A stretch of 21,640 nucleotides of DNA from RGIG4608 sp964534905 (GTDB taxonomy: Bacteria > Bacillota > Clostridia > Oscillospirales > CAG-272). Below the pieces are notes generated by a model. It saw only the letters and a program-made list of their open reading frames with translations. It did no database searches and had not been told where the DNA came from. The stretch's first letter is position 1; every line of letters starts with the position of its first letter. This document shows positions 21,464 to 21,640 of the stretch, in pieces. The DNA lies in contig CAZHPZ010000024.1 in NCBI GenBank assembly GCA_964534905.1, forward strand, positions 1 to 21,640, read 5' to 3'. The position numbers and the translations under genes were made by a program.

Positions 21464-21640
21464 ATTCGTTTGGATATATTTGCATCGAGCCGTCCTCGCT
21501 TCGGTATACGGCAAGAAATATTTCTTTCGGATCGGAATATCCCGAGGATTTAAGGCAGAGCATCAGCCATTCGACATCCTTTTTGAGCCTTGAAAGATTT
21601 TCGCTCATGATTCTGCCGTCCATAATAAGCTCTGTTCCTA
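21462..21640 (-). CDS. YetF/DUF421 family membrane protein, C-terminal end only
   Basis: An open frame enters from the right edge and ends at TAA 21464-21462, leaving 58 codons. It reads TELIMDGRIMSENLSRLKKD, then WLMLCLKSSGYSDPKEIFLAVYRSEDGSMQIY. This follows the C-terminal domain of DUF421/YetF proteins: 'vi.dG.i....l.....s...L...Lr..g......i..a..e.dG.l.v'. The family has N-terminal membrane helices (here off the window) and is of unknown function. The match is by pattern over a short piece, so another family is possible. Confidence 0.7.
   Translation of the reverse strand, partial: GTELIMDGRIMSENLSRLKKDVEWLMLCLKSSGYSDPKEIFLAVYRSEDGSMQIYPNE

Overview
The window looks like chromosomal DNA from a Gram-positive gut-type Clostridia (Bacillota, order-level guess Eubacteriales). 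The evidence is strong AGGAGG ribosome sites, sigma-A promoters of the TTGACA-17-TATAAT type, a single-chain glycyl-tRNA synthetase, a methyl-independent MutL with an endonuclease motif, a YlbF protein, and LiaF/LiaG-like envelope proteins. Everything after about 1.4 kb is dense, ordinary chromosomal gene order; the first 1.4 kb has a different, accessory character.

Region 1 (1-1325) holds three small minus-strand genes of unknown or weakly assigned function: a possible MazF/PemK-like protein, a 90-residue protein and an open-ended FlbD-like protein. A structured leader with an attenuator-like hairpin precedes them. Facing them is a short plus-strand transcription unit: a near-consensus promoter with a palindrome in its spacer, about 110 nt of consecutive hairpins, and an intrinsic terminator. 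It has no recognisable ORF and is most easily read as a small RNA antisense to the minus-strand leader.

Region 2 (1385-13285) is one long plus-strand operon behind a single visible promoter: miaB, ylbF-like, mutS, mutL, tgt, a degenerate LCP-like membrane protein, glyS and an acyl-CoA synthetase, closed by a bidirectional terminator. It mixes tRNA modification (ms2i6A, queuosine), mismatch repair, glycine charging and lipid activation.

Region 3 (13286-15939) is one minus-strand gene for a TetM/EF-G-like ribosomal GTPase fused to a C-terminal YacP/Rae1-type NYN endoribonuclease. Rae1 of Bacillus cuts mRNA in the ribosomal A site, so this single polypeptide is predicted to bind the ribosome, use GTP and cut mRNA there. 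I consider it the most interesting object in the window.

Region 4 (16026-17592) is a two-gene plus-strand operon of a LiaF-like membrane protein and a DUF4097 (LiaG-like) beta-repeat protein, without LiaRS beside it. Region 5 (17606-20079) is a minus-strand operon for a secreted EndA-type nuclease with a low-complexity linker and hydrophobic tail, followed by a lipoprotein. Region 6 (20189-21463) holds an alpha/beta hydrolase and a small PspC protein on the plus strand. Region 7 is the 3-prime end of a YetF/DUF421-type gene entering from the right edge on the minus strand. No CRISPR array, transposase, tRNA or rRNA was seen.
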